From Rotaria sp. Silwood1 (Eukaryota; Rotifera; Eurotatoria; Philodinida; Philodinidae): a DNA stretch of 64,000 bases. Shown in pieces: positions 1 through 11,600 of this stretch; position 1 is the first letter of the stretch; every line of letters begins with the position of its first letter. The stretch spans positions 80,199 through 144,198 of the forward strand of contig CAJNOP010000345.1 in the NCBI GenBank assembly GCA_905250075.1. Direction: 5' to 3'. Below the pieces are notes generated by a model, which saw nothing but the letters and a program-made list of their open reading frames with translations, had not been told where the DNA came from and ran no database searches. A program made the position numbers and the translations under genes.

Positions 1-3000
1 GTGTTGGATTACTAGTACTACATAATCTTTCTAGAATATAGTTGCCAGGCGTTTCTATCTGAAACAAGTAAATATTCAAATTAAAAAGCAATGTTATGTA
101 TATGTATGGTATAAGCGGATGTCTTTACATTCTACTTATATTCATAATGAAAAAGTACTTTTACGCATCAAATCACACGAACATGTTTTATAAATGAATT
201 TTTTCGTTACTCCATTATCCGCCTGTTCATGCGATAATAGTGTTGCGACCGAAGAAGGAGGAAAACGAGTGTGATCATCTTTTTGTATAAAAAAATGTGA
301 CAGAAAAAAACTTTTTCTCAACTGTTTCTTTTTCTTTAATTTCGACGTCGGTAAGTGTTAACTTTCGTAACCAAATGATTGATATTGTCATTGGTGTTTT
401 CGACCATTTCAACTTTATCCAATTTTTCGAGTTGGTTCTTCTAATGCACTAGCGAAAATTCTCTCTGAATAAACTGATGGCTAAAATCAATATTTGCTCA
501 AAGCGATGAGAAATTCTAGTAATTGAAGCTTTTCTGTAGACACGATCCACACAAGAGGGGCTAATACTTCGATAACTTAGAGCATAAGCTGTCAAAAGCA
601 AAAATGTTTATGAAAAACGGATGAATTTTGACAAAGTTAAGAACAATTTTGTAGAACTAACATAAAAATGCATAAAAGAACTGCGTTTTTTAAAGAAACT
701 CCAGAAAACAAGTCTCTTTATTATGGGTTAAGGTGATACTTTAAACCAATCGGAATCAAGTTTGGGTAGAGATCTTCATAACCTTTCCAATGATCATCTA
801 TCTTTCTTTTTCTATTTCGTCGTACGAATATTAGAATTTAAAAAACACAAATTTTGCTTTTGAAATTGAATGTTCATATGTGTCTGCGTTTCTTCTTTTA
901 TAGTTCCATCACTTTGCCGTCCAGAGAAACCATATTCACAGAGCTTTGTAGAGGACCGAATGATAAGTTAAAACGAAAATTATTACAATCGCATCTTAGT
1001 CTATCAGTCAAACTTTACACACAACTGTTCATTTGTGGTTGCTTTATCTTGCAGATAAAAATTTTCATTAGAAAAATGCAGGTAATTGCTACTGAAATTA
1101 CAGACTACACCTCTCTATTAAAGTCGCGCACAAAACTGATACAGCTATGCTTGTAGAATGAGAAAGTGAAAATGAAATCGATGCGATGTTTCTTTGCAAT
1201 AGTTGTAAGTGGATTGAGAGAAGAGATTTTTTTCGTTCTTTTGCAACAATAACATAAAACATTACCAAAAAGGGGTAGTATATACAGAATGATTGCTCTG
1301 TCTCCTCACTCTCTCAGTCTGCTTCTCTGTTTTTATAGTGTTGTTATTTAATTTTACTTGAAAGAACCGAGCAAAGAGAAAAATAACAAGAAGAAATTGA
1401 TTTTTCTTGTTTTTTACATTTTTATTTTTCAAAATCAAAATTTCTAGAGAATCAGAGAGAAAAAGAAAAGAATAACTCATTAGCTGTTTACTCATGACTT
1501 TAGACAGCCTTCACATTAAATATTCATAGAATAAAAAACCGTCGAAATCAATCATGCTAAGTATAATTATTTTTTGGCACAGACCACAAACATTCTGAAT
1601 AGCGAAATAACTTTTTTTTTATGCCATTTTAAATATAACGTCTATCACCAAGCGAGAAATTCTCGAAAGGTTCAGATAATAAGTCGAAAAAAACTGCAAG
1701 AACAGGTTATACCAATGTATCCATTCATCTCATAGAAGAAATTCTGAATAGTAGTCTCGTTCAGTATATGAGCTACTGGGTCTTTCTGTATATGAGATGT
1801 TCTATTAAAAAGAGAGGTCTTTTAAGGAACGACAGAAAGTTTTAGACAAGATACTGGAATTTTCAAGTTTTTACTAGATTATCAGTATGCCATCACAAGT
1901 TTTAGATAATTTAAAGAATTATTCTTAGTGAAAAATGGTTCCAAGTATTTAGAATAGTTCTATTGTGAACCATTGTTTCTTGAACTCCTTTTACAAAAAA
2001 AAGTTTCTAGCAAAAATTGCTTGAACCATACTGAAACAAAAGAAATTCAAAGAATCTTCTGAGGTTTTGTCGAACTTCAATCATACGTTCAGGCTATGAT
2101 ACAAATTTATCAAATCGCAGTAAAAGTTTCATAATATCATAGGTGCCGTATAAAAGCCTCTCCAGATTTCACAACAGAAAGAGATTTGTATTGAATCTCT
2201 TAAACATACTGTAGTTGGAAGGTTTTGCATTAACCTATTTTCTATATTTATCATTCTCTTAACAAATGCTTTTGCATATCTCATTAGTGCATTTCGACTT
2301 CATATATTCTCCTGCGGATCCAGTTTTGATAACAATATGAAAAGCATGGAATATATCTCGAGCAAAAAATTTTTAGCTAAATTTTTGAAACCTTAGTATT
2401 TTGTCGAAAGAAACAGAGTTTCTGCATGCTAAACAGCTCTGTATGTTCGGATTTCATGAATCATTTGAGTTATAAGTTTGTTTTAGCTTTTACGACGACG
2501 TGTATTATTTGAGTTCATTGGCATAAAAATTTCCAAGACTGTTTTCGTCTGATAAAATGCTTTTTCAACAAGCAGATTTTAACTTTAAAAGTGTATTCTT
2601 TTTTCGCGTCATTATCAGAGATGATACATAAAGAGATAAAGCATGGAAATACGAAATTAGACATAGATTCAAAGCAATACACATAGACATAATAGACTAC
2701 AGCAATATATAAAGGTTGATATAGAAATGAAAGACTAGATAAAAAAACAAATAGGATTAGATATATAAATAAGGAGTTTGTTATAGCAACAAGGTATTAT
2801 ATATAGAATAAGAAGTTAAGAATAAAAATAACGGGTGAGATTTATAAATAAGCAGTTGCAGATAGAAATAATGGATTAGATATGGAATTCATCAGCAGTA
2901 CTAGACTAAAGAGAGAACCTTATTCTTAAAGGATTTTGATTATTATTACTTTCTTCAAAAGTTATGGACATTTCAGTGTTTTCACAATAGTACATATCAC

Positions 3001-4189
3001 ATATAACGTAAACCATGGATAGCACTACGATAAAAAATGAAATATATCCGCAATGATTCGATCAAATGAGTTGATTCTCTGGTTATTGATAGATGTTTAC
3101 TCCAAGATTTTTCTTATATGGATAACGTAAGTAAATACTGCTGTTGACCATTATTGTTGGCATCATGAAAACAACTTTACTTATTATCAAGTAATAAAAT
3201 ATATGTAGAGCATTTCATAGATAAGTTTCAGTGATTATCTAAAAGAATTATAAGAACAACTCAAAACCACCTTTATGAATGCTTTAGTACTGATGTGCAC
3301 AGAACAGGTTGTAACACTGACATTCGTGGCCCACAGCTGAAACTTACAATTGCAGAACTTTGGGTATTAAAACATCAACTTTCTTGTAAAAACAATAGTC
3401 TATGTTTGAAAATTCAAAATTTCGTAACCATTAACTTTTAAACTAACTAATTTTGAATATATGCTCTGTGTACATCAAAAAAAATTATTTTTCAAGTTCG
3501 TTTTGACTTGTTCTTATTATTTTCTTAAAATACCAACAATAATAATTAACAGTAGAATTTGTTTATCTTTTTCGTATGAAAAAAAAGACTTTGAATGAAC
3601 ATCTCCCAATAACCAAAAAATCAGCGTATTTGATTGCAGTAATGCAGAGGTATTTCATTTTTTTTATCGTAGTGCTATTCATGTTCCACCCAACAAACAG
3701 CAAAAACTGGCATTTTTTCATAGCAATTTTTCAAAAAATAGAACACTTAGGAGAAAAATCTCTGCTACAAAAAATGATTACCTCAACGAATAGTGTCTAT
3801 GATAAAATTCTCAGACTTAGATTATTTGAAGCAAACGAACTAGCTGAGGTCCATATGAGCTGGGAGACACACGTTGTCCTCCTGTTTAGACTCATTGGCA
3901 ATATTTTTCAAATTTTTTAAGCCTATAGCTATGCTTACAGACTCAAGTCCTACAAATGCTGAAAGTTTCATGCCATTAGCATGAAGTCGATATAATTGTG
4001 ATACACTCTCGAAGAAGTTACCTATATTATAATTCACTCATTACCGTATAACAAGAAGCTCTTTTGCTCAGAGCAGCAATGAACTCTTTTTGCTGGATGA
4101 CGCAGAGATTTCTGTGGAAAGGTGAAGCGCGTCGTTGTTGCTTTGAAAAAATAAATAGTATATTACAATCAACTTTATAGATCACAATA
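1..4189. other. Intergenic, no gene supported
   Basis: AT-rich sequence without a convincing gene on either strand. Short open frames here lack codon bias, splice structure or similarity that I recognise. Positions 2640-2890 hold a degenerate tandem array, listed separately. The minus strand at about 4160-3840 has two out-of-frame stretches that look mildly coding (for example SAFVGLESVSIAIGL), possibly a decayed gene remnant head-to-head with the UBC gene, but I cannot name it. Confidence 0.5.
2640..2890. repeat. Degenerate short-period minisatellite
   Basis: About a dozen diverged copies of a roughly 20-25 base unit of the type gatatagaaataaggagtta follow one another. Copies differ by substitutions and small indels, so the array is old. 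No coding potential is visible. Period and copy number are by eye. Confidence 0.5.
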
Positions 4190-5554
4190 ATGGCTACAGT
4201 AAGACGCATCATCAAGCAACTGAAGATTTTTCAACGCGATCCGCCATTTAACGTTGACCTATGTTTCGGTGATGACGTATATCACTATCAAGGAATCATG
4301 ATCGGTCCACTTGACACTCCATATGAAAATGGAATTTTTCCATTTCAAGTTCGTTTTCCTACGGACTTTCCATTTAAGCCTCCGAAAATTCAATTTACCA
4401 CGAAAATATTTCATCCAAATATATTTCCTAATGGTTATATCTGCCTGGATCTTCTTCAAAGCCAATGGGCGCCGGCATTGTCGATCTCAGCAGTTTTAAT
4501 ATCGGTACAAAATTTGTTAAACGATCCGAATCCTCATGATCCAAGTAATCCAGAAGCTGCACATTATTATCGGTTTGATCGCGAAAAATATAATCAAATT
4601 GCACGTGAATGGACAAACAAATACGCAAATCAAGGTGATATATGCAAAAAAATAGCTATAGCCAGAGAAGTCATAAGCAAAGAATTGAAAGAGATCCAAC
4701 ATCAGACTTCATCCGGATTTAATGTTCATCCTTTCGATGAGAGGGATCTATTTTTTTGTCATGGTACTATTAGTGGTCCACAAGATAGTGCCTATCACGG
4801 TAGAAAGTTCGCTATAAATATTCGATTTCCTTTAGATTACCCGGATAAACCACCTGTAATTATTCTTCTAACATACATATTTCATCCCTGTATACGTCCG
4901 CTTATGTTTATAAATGAGACTCTTGTACAAAAAGGATGGAATCGAGATTCGACTTTATCAAACATGTTACAAGACTTTCTGACTCTACTCTCCAATCCTT
5001 CTATAGACGATGGGCGCATTGATTATATTGCATGGCTTTACAAATATGATCGTGAAGAATACAACAGAGCAGCACTCGAATTTAAGGACCCTCGAGACGA
5101 GGAAGAAATGAGATGGTCCATAGCTAAAAAAACTATATCTAAAGAATTGACGGAAATAGGAAAAGATCCTCAATTTTCGGCTAGTCCTATTACTAGCGAT
5201 AACATTTTCAAATGGAAAGTAACAATGAGAGGATCTAGTGATACTCCCTATGCAGATCGCGTTCTCAATCTAAAAATTTATTTTTCTAAAGACTATCCAT
5301 TTAATCATCCGTTAATTAAATTTGAAACTCTAATATTTCATCCTAATATATCATCTGACACTGGTTACTTCTGCGAAGAATCTATTCGAAAGCTATGGAG
5401 ATGGGATCTGACTATCTCGAAACTTTTATTGTCGATATTGGCATTACTTTCCAATCCAGATCTCAGTAATACAAACAATTATGAAGCTGCCAGTCTTTAC
5501 CAGCAAAATCGAGAAGAGTTCAATAGAATTGCATGCACATGGTCACAAAAATAG
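4190..5554 (+). CDS. Triple-UBC-domain ubiquitin-conjugating (E2) protein
   Basis: Intronless 454-residue protein made of three consecutive UBC folds. UBC1 (about 1-147) is UBE2D-like throughout, with the HPN motif at 75-77, catalytic Cys85 in GYICLDLL, and an intact C-terminal helix ending in REWTNKYA. UBC2 (about 155-297) keeps the fold (PLDYPDKPP, FHP) but HPN has become HPC and the position of the active-site Cys is Asn242, so it should be catalytically dead. UBC3 (about 308-454) keeps HPN (384-386) and a candidate Cys395 in GYFCEES, though the following residues are atypical. E2 enzymes carry ubiquitin as a thioester and pass it to substrates with E3 ligases; most have a single 150-residue UBC fold, so a three-domain chain is unusual. 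A poly(A)-type AATAAA lies near 5635. The start follows the normal E2 N-terminus (ATVRRIIKQL). G+C is higher than in the genes to its right. The domain calls are firm; the activity of UBC3 is inferred. Confidence 0.93.
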   Translation: MATVRRIIKQLKIFQRDPPFNVDLCFGDDVYHYQGIMIGPLDTPYENGIFPFQVRFPTDFPFKPPKIQFTTKIFHPNIFPNGYICLDLLQSQWAPALSISAVLISVQNLLNDPNPHDPSNPEAAHYYRFDREKYNQIAREWTNKYANQGDICKKIAIAREVISKELKEIQHQTSSGFNVHPFDERDLFFCHGTISGPQDSAYHGRKFAINIRFPLDYPDKPPVIILLTYIFHPCIRPLMFINETLVQKGWNRDSTLSNMLQDFLTLLSNPSIDDGRIDYIAWLYKYDREEYNRAALEFKDPRDEEEMRWSIAKKTISKELTEIGKDPQFSASPITSDNIFKWKVTMRGSSDTPYADRVLNLKIYFSKDYPFNHPLIKFETLIFHPNISSDTGYFCEESIRKLWRWDLTISKLLLSILALLSNPDLSNTNNYEAASLYQQNREEFNRIACTWSQK

Positions 5555-6936
5555 GCGAAATGAAATATTGCGGAAATATTTATCAAAACAGCTATGTGTG
5601 TTTTTCCTTTTTTTTCATATAACCTACTTCTTACAATAAAATAAGCATACATTCTACTTATTTGAGAGTGTGCGTGTGGATGGTGTTGACGTGAGTGTAC
5701 TTGTGTTCTTTTGTCAAACCTACACCTATACCAGAACAGTCAATTATATCATTGTTTTCATAACTAACGAGAGAATCTCCTCAACTGTTAAATCGCTTTT
5801 CGATTGAATATATGCTCAAATGATAGACCTCAGTGAGTTACTAAATAACCTACAAATGTTTGGTTTTCTAGATCTCTGAAGCACAGATACTCTAGTATTA
5901 TTATTACTAGTTTTACTGTACTACTCCATTAATATAGAGTATCTGAAAAGTAACAGATAACTCATTTTTTTGAGAAATTTATTATTGTTATTCGAGAACA
6001 GATACTATAGCAACTACAGAATTGTATGAACAACGAAGATTCTTATGTAGATATTCGAGACATTATATGTTATAATATTTCGTAATACTTCAAACCATCA
6101 AAAAAGTTGTTATGGTGTCAGTTCTCATTTAACAATAATAAACTTCTCACATTGGTGAGTTATTTTTAAATATTCAACAGACGAAATTCATGCTTGACGT
6201 TAGAACGTCAAACGATCAGTCGATTAGTTTCATCTACAACAAAGTGTGATGACACATATCTTAAAACAGTGAAAAATTCGTTACAATATCTTTTGTTGCT
6301 TTAAAAGTAATAACGGATTTAAAATAGAGAGTTATTTTACAGACACTTTGTATTCATGCCTAATTCCTATTCTATAGTTCTCAAATACTTCTTTAGATGC
6401 TATGAAGTACATGAATCTGTTAAGATTGGGTATCACAGGTTTATTTTATTAATTTACCTTGTTCATCAGGTAATCCAATTGAAACGTGACAAATATAAAA
6501 GTTTCACATTGTAAACGCAAATTTCAAAGAGTGAAATAGATGTCATTCGCAAATGGAAAGAGTACTTCTGAAGATTATCATTAGTTTAAATTTAACAGAC
6601 TAAATTTTACCATATCATGTTGTACTTTCAATCAATCAACTTTACTTCTAAACTTACTAATGATTCATATATTTTGTTAATGCAGTTCAATTTCGATGCT
6701 GATTATCTAATACAATACAAGTATACTGTTTACAATATCATTAGTGTATCTTTCATGGTTAAATATGCTAATCTTCTAGATAAGTAGTTTCTTAGCCATA
6801 CTATCAAATATGTAGGACACTGCAATCGATGCAGAAATCTTTTTTTTTTTTATAAATGTCAATGAGTTTTTTTTTTTGCTTATTGTTTTATTTACTGGAT
6901 TGAAAATTTATCAAAAATAATATTTCTTTAGTGTAA
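5555..6936. other. Intergenic, no gene seen
   Basis: AT-rich spacer between the UBC gene and the 3' end of a minus-strand gene. It contains the probable AATAAA of the UBC gene near 5635 and a small inverted repeat (cagatactcta / tagagtatctg) at about 5886-5946. No coding exon was recognised. Confidence 0.5.
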
Positions 6937-7911
6937 TTAATAGTAAGTATATTCATGAGAAAAAATCAATGGCATATGTGATGATTGATATGTATAAAAA
7001 GGTGATTGTAATATATGAGTATTACATGTAATCTCTGGTAGAATGTTTGATTGATAATAATTCATAGGAAGCGGATTTAGTTGGACAGTATAAGTAGATA
7101 TTGATGGCTGTTGCAAATATTGATCAGAAGAAATGTATGATTGTGGTTGTTCTTCATTTTCATGATGATGACGTCGTTTTAAATGGACCACTCTAGAAAC
7201 ATAAATTTCGGATACACAAAAAAATTAATTTTTTTAAATATTTTACTTTGTTCGAGTAATTGGTTTTGATTGACGTAAATGTTTTTCTCTATTGATAATA
7301 TGAACTTTTCGTGGTGGTATTTCAATAATATTTTCAATAATTTCTGGTGTTGGTCGACGAACAAAGATTCGTTCAATTATTTTTGGTTCAGGCGAACGCA
7401 TACGATGAAAAACTCGTTTTATCTCAGGTGGTGGAGTTGGTAATTTATAGACTAAAATTTAATATTATTTCTTTTTCTGTATTTTAAAATTGTATACTAT
7501 ATACTCTCTCGAATATGTCGATCATTTATTTTGATGACACTCAATGGTTTATTTAATCTATTTACTTCTTCATCTGATGACATTAAATCTTCTTCATAAA
7601 TGTCTTGACGATAAGACTTCGTTGAACGACGTTTTTTAATTGTACTTGGAGAAGGAATATAGTCTTCATTTGATGAATTTGATTTTTGAATAAGTGGTCG
7701 TTCATGTGTTACTATTTGATCAGCATATTCATGTTCAGGCTGAATAGGACTCCTATGTATACATTTATGCTTATGTTATTACATGTGATTTTTCTGTTCT
7801 AAGGACTTACTTTAATTTACTTCTTTGATTATCAGATATAGAATCATGATGACTTGATGCCAATGATGAACCTGAAGATGAATGATTTGAAGATATTTTT
7901 GAATTTTGCAT
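6937..7911 (-). CDS. Unrecognised basic, Ser/Pro-rich protein, four exons
   Basis: Exons 7911-7811, 7752-7505, 7451-7247 and 7192-6937 join through short GT..AG introns with matching phases into 269 residues. The N-terminus is a Ser/His-rich stretch (SSGSSLASSHHDS). The middle has a basic cluster (STIKKRRSTKSYRQD) and a proline-spaced segment with repeated PE units (TPPPEIKRVFHRMRSPEPKI, then RRPTPEIIENIIEIPPRK). The C-terminus is Tyr/Gln/Pro-rich and ends SHEYTYY. I do not recognise a family. The frame stays open upstream of the chosen Met to about 8052 and encodes a hydrophobic stretch (CIILLFIFRRFLYF), preceded by a possible splice acceptor, so a longer form with a membrane segment is possible and the true start is uncertain. 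Intracellular disordered scaffold or nuclear protein is a guess from composition only. Confidence 0.72.
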
Positions 7912-8637
7912 AATAAACAATATTACTGAATGATTTAGATATTCACGTGCAAAATACAAGAAACGACGAAATATAAACAACAATATTATACATGGACACG
8001 GTTGAATAAGCAATACAACACTCTTCACACTAGTAAATATTTTTAATCTAAATGTAAACAAAGATATATGTAATTTGTTTATTAACTATCAATTATTCAT
8101 GAATACAATTTGATAGATGAACCATGAAATTGATTAGATAATATTAGTATTTTCGGAAGATTGAAGATTTAATTTATTCATTCTTTCATATTATTTTCAA
8201 TAATCAGTTTGTTTTATTGATGTTGAAATGAGTGAATCAATTCATTTTTAAACAAAAATTATACTCTATGATGAAATCATTTATAGCCATATAACGATCA
8301 CTATAGATCCTTTCATTTATTCATGAGATTTTCTATCATCTTCATTTGCACTCCTAAAACAACTTTCAATTCAAAATTTTGGTTCTACTTCAAGTGATTC
8401 AACAAATTATAAAACAGTTTGAATTCATACACATCAGTGCTTTGAATCTATGTATATTTTTGGATATATATATATAATCGAAATCTTGATGAATTATTGT
8501 ATCGTCATATAATAAGAAAAATATCTGATTAACAACAGTTTTTATTAGACAAAAACTAACGGTACAATATAATAACTACTAATCCATTAACAAGGATTCA
8601 CAGAACTGCTTGTTTTTTTTCGATAACATAAATTTTT
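7912..8637. other. Intergenic between two minus-strand genes
   Basis: Very AT-rich. It probably holds the promoter and perhaps a 5' exon of the 6.9-7.9 kb gene and the 3' flank of the FASTKD-like gene. A short TA run (tatatatata) lies near 8465. Nothing else could be supported. Confidence 0.45.
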
Positions 8638-11600
8638 CTATTGATTATGCTTAAACAATTTGTTATTTAAATAACGAAAACGATTTGCAGATGATTCAAT
8701 TGTTAATAATTCATAATAAGGAAGCTAATAAAATAAAAAATAAAAAAAACAAGAAATTCTTTTAAAATAAATATTCAAATGCTAATCTATTCTTACAATA
8801 ACAAGTCGATAGCCGAGTTTTTTCAAATGACGAAATGAAATTTCAACTGAACCAACATAATGTGTTGTATCATGACAATAATGATTCGGTGTTGTTACTT
8901 GAATAGCTACTCTATATTCCAAAAGAAAAAAAAAATAATTTAATTAACTTTAATTCATAAATCAAAATTATTAACCTTTCACATCCATCAGGAATATCAA
9001 GTTCTTTACTTCCACTAATATTTTTCATTAAATTGTATTGATCACATGGAATGGGTTGATGATTATCTAATCGTAGAATACATTCAAAATCTAGAAAAAA
9101 AATTCGATCTTGAACAATATGATCGATTTGAAAAATTAAATAAATTATACCAATTTCATGAAAATATGGAGAAAGTGTATGAGTTTGAAGATATTTTTTA
9201 CCACCAAGCATTGTTGTCAAATTTGATTCAATATGATCAAATGTAGCATTTCGAATCATCCAATGACGACGCATATCTACATAAATATATAAAAATTAAT
9301 TGTTTTTTTTTTACAATCCACGTTCTTCTTTATATATTTTGTGCTAGGTGATTATGACATTCAAAGTAAGCCCGATTGTAAAATAATATCCGCAGTCTAT
9401 AGACAAAATTTCATTAAAAATGATATGAATGAGTGAAGAACTTTTCCTTATAAATCCTATTTATTTACATCCTTCAATCTCGCAAAGAGAACAGAAAGTT
9501 TGAAGAACTAAATATACAGTACTTCATTGTTATTCTACAAATTTCGTATTTCATAAAGTAACAATGCATATCACAATGTAGGATTTCGAAGTTTATTAGA
9601 TACTTACTCAAGTAGTAAAACGTATTAATTCATTATTCTATGTATCATTTTATTTATGAAGAAAGATATAAAAAGACAACATGCATTACTCATTGAAAAA
9701 GATTTATTGTGAATGATGCAGAACAAAAAAAAATCTATTTCTACTAAGAAACTTATTATCATACTATTATGCTGTTCCTCTTTCTCAAAATTTTTATAGA
9801 AAAAACTCATTTGAAAATTTCAACATTTCAATAATTTATGAATTTTAATGATTAATACAAAAATTGTTATAGATATTTAGAGTTGTCGAAAGATTTAACT
9901 TTACAATAATAAATTCTATGAGAATTTTGACTTTGAATATAATAAAAACAAACTAATATTAATTAAATTAACCTGGTAAAGCAATTTCTAATCCAAATCG
10001 ATCATTAAACCAAGGAATATTTAATTGTGGATGATCAATACATACAATTTGATTTAAACGAAATAATGGTTGACCAAGTTGAATAGAATTTTTTTTTAAT
10101 GATAATTGATCAACATTACCAAGAAATGATAATGAAAAAATATTATTCAATAATTTTTCATCTAATTGATTTAATAAACCAGTACTTGTCATAGCTAACC
10201 ATAACATATCAATTGAACGCATTTCATCATCATTTTCATAAAGATGACGTGATAATGAACATAAATCATTGATTTGTTCAGGTTTATAATTAACTTTATA
10301 TAGACAACGAAAAAACGTTGCTATTAATCTTAATGATGTTGTTTGTGTATCAATTAATGTTGAACACATTGAATCAAGTAATAATGGATAATAACGTGCT
10401 GTATGTGAAAATAATAATGATAAATTATTAACATCACGTAAACTTAATAATGTTTGATTATCAAATAAATTAAAACGTTCAAAAAATGGTTCTAATAATG
10501 GTGTATCAATATTATAACGTGATGATGTTATATGACTTAAAAAATTTATTATATGACTAAATGGATATATTGATAAATTTGATAAATGTTCCATTTTATG
10601 ATGAACAATTATTTCATGAATTTGTTTTATTTGACGTTGAAATGTCATATTCGATGCATCGGGTGTTGCTAATGATGCTGCATTATAATATCCTTAAAAA
10701 TAAATAAAATTATAAATTTTATATAATTAAGTTATTTCTTTTTTTTTTTCTTTATTTTATATACAATAATAAAGAATACATTTCAATTCTATGAAAAATC
10801 TAAATCTCAATGATATTCGATCAAAAAATGTTGAAATTTTTGTTTAAATAATTTAGTTGAGTTGTTGATACGAATCATAGGATAAACTGATAATTTCGTA
10901 GTAAAGTTCTTTCAATGCAAATTTTCTTTTTATTTCAAACCAATGTGTATTTCGGAAATGTTTTGTTTTGATTTTACGTTCTTCTCATATATATATATAT
11001 TTAATCCTTTAGTTACCGACGACGCATATATGCGTCATGAGCTTTATCATTATCTAGAACAAACGCAATCATCAATAATGTATATTTTTTAGGTTCTCTT
11101 CAGCTAAAACTAAGCGTCAGAAAGCTAAAGTTTGTTTGGCATATTTGTGAGCCGTGCTTTAAAAAAGGAGGGTGTGTGAGGTGGAATCAGTTTATTGTAC
11201 ACATAGTTATTTTTTGTTCTCTTTCTTTTAAAGTGTATGAGCACCACACGTGCCGCAGGTTCCTGTTTTCTTCTTGTCCATGTGGATTATTCTGATGTAT
11301 TTTCTTTTCTTTTCTTATCGTTCTTTTCGTCGTGCTTTTGATTTTACACTGGTGTATTCCAGAGTATTCTTTCTTTCTGAGCCAGATGTATGAAATGATT
11401 CTTTTTCTGAGTAGTTCAGTTTTGCATTTAGTGTTTTCTTTAACTCATCCAACATCTCAAGATTATAATTACATATTGAAAAAGCTTTAAAAGCAAATTG
11501 AGACTTACTATATTTGTTTTGTGAAAATGACAACATGGCAACGTCGTCTTTCAGATCGGGATTCGATGAGATTTAAGAAAACTGCAGATCAGAATCCGAT

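Noticed and set aside
854-1156. 100-residue plus-strand open frame near the left edge
   Set aside because: Composition is random-like, with no motif, leader or splice context; long open frames of this size are expected by chance in this window.
3576-3920. 114-residue plus-strand frame with a hydrophobic stretch (FIFFIVVLFMF)
   Set aside because: Phe/Ile runs come naturally from T-rich DNA; the rest has no pattern, and the opposite strand looks slightly more coding.
9046-9246. 66-residue plus-strand frame
   Set aside because: Antisense shadow of a FASTKD exon with clear homology on the minus strand.
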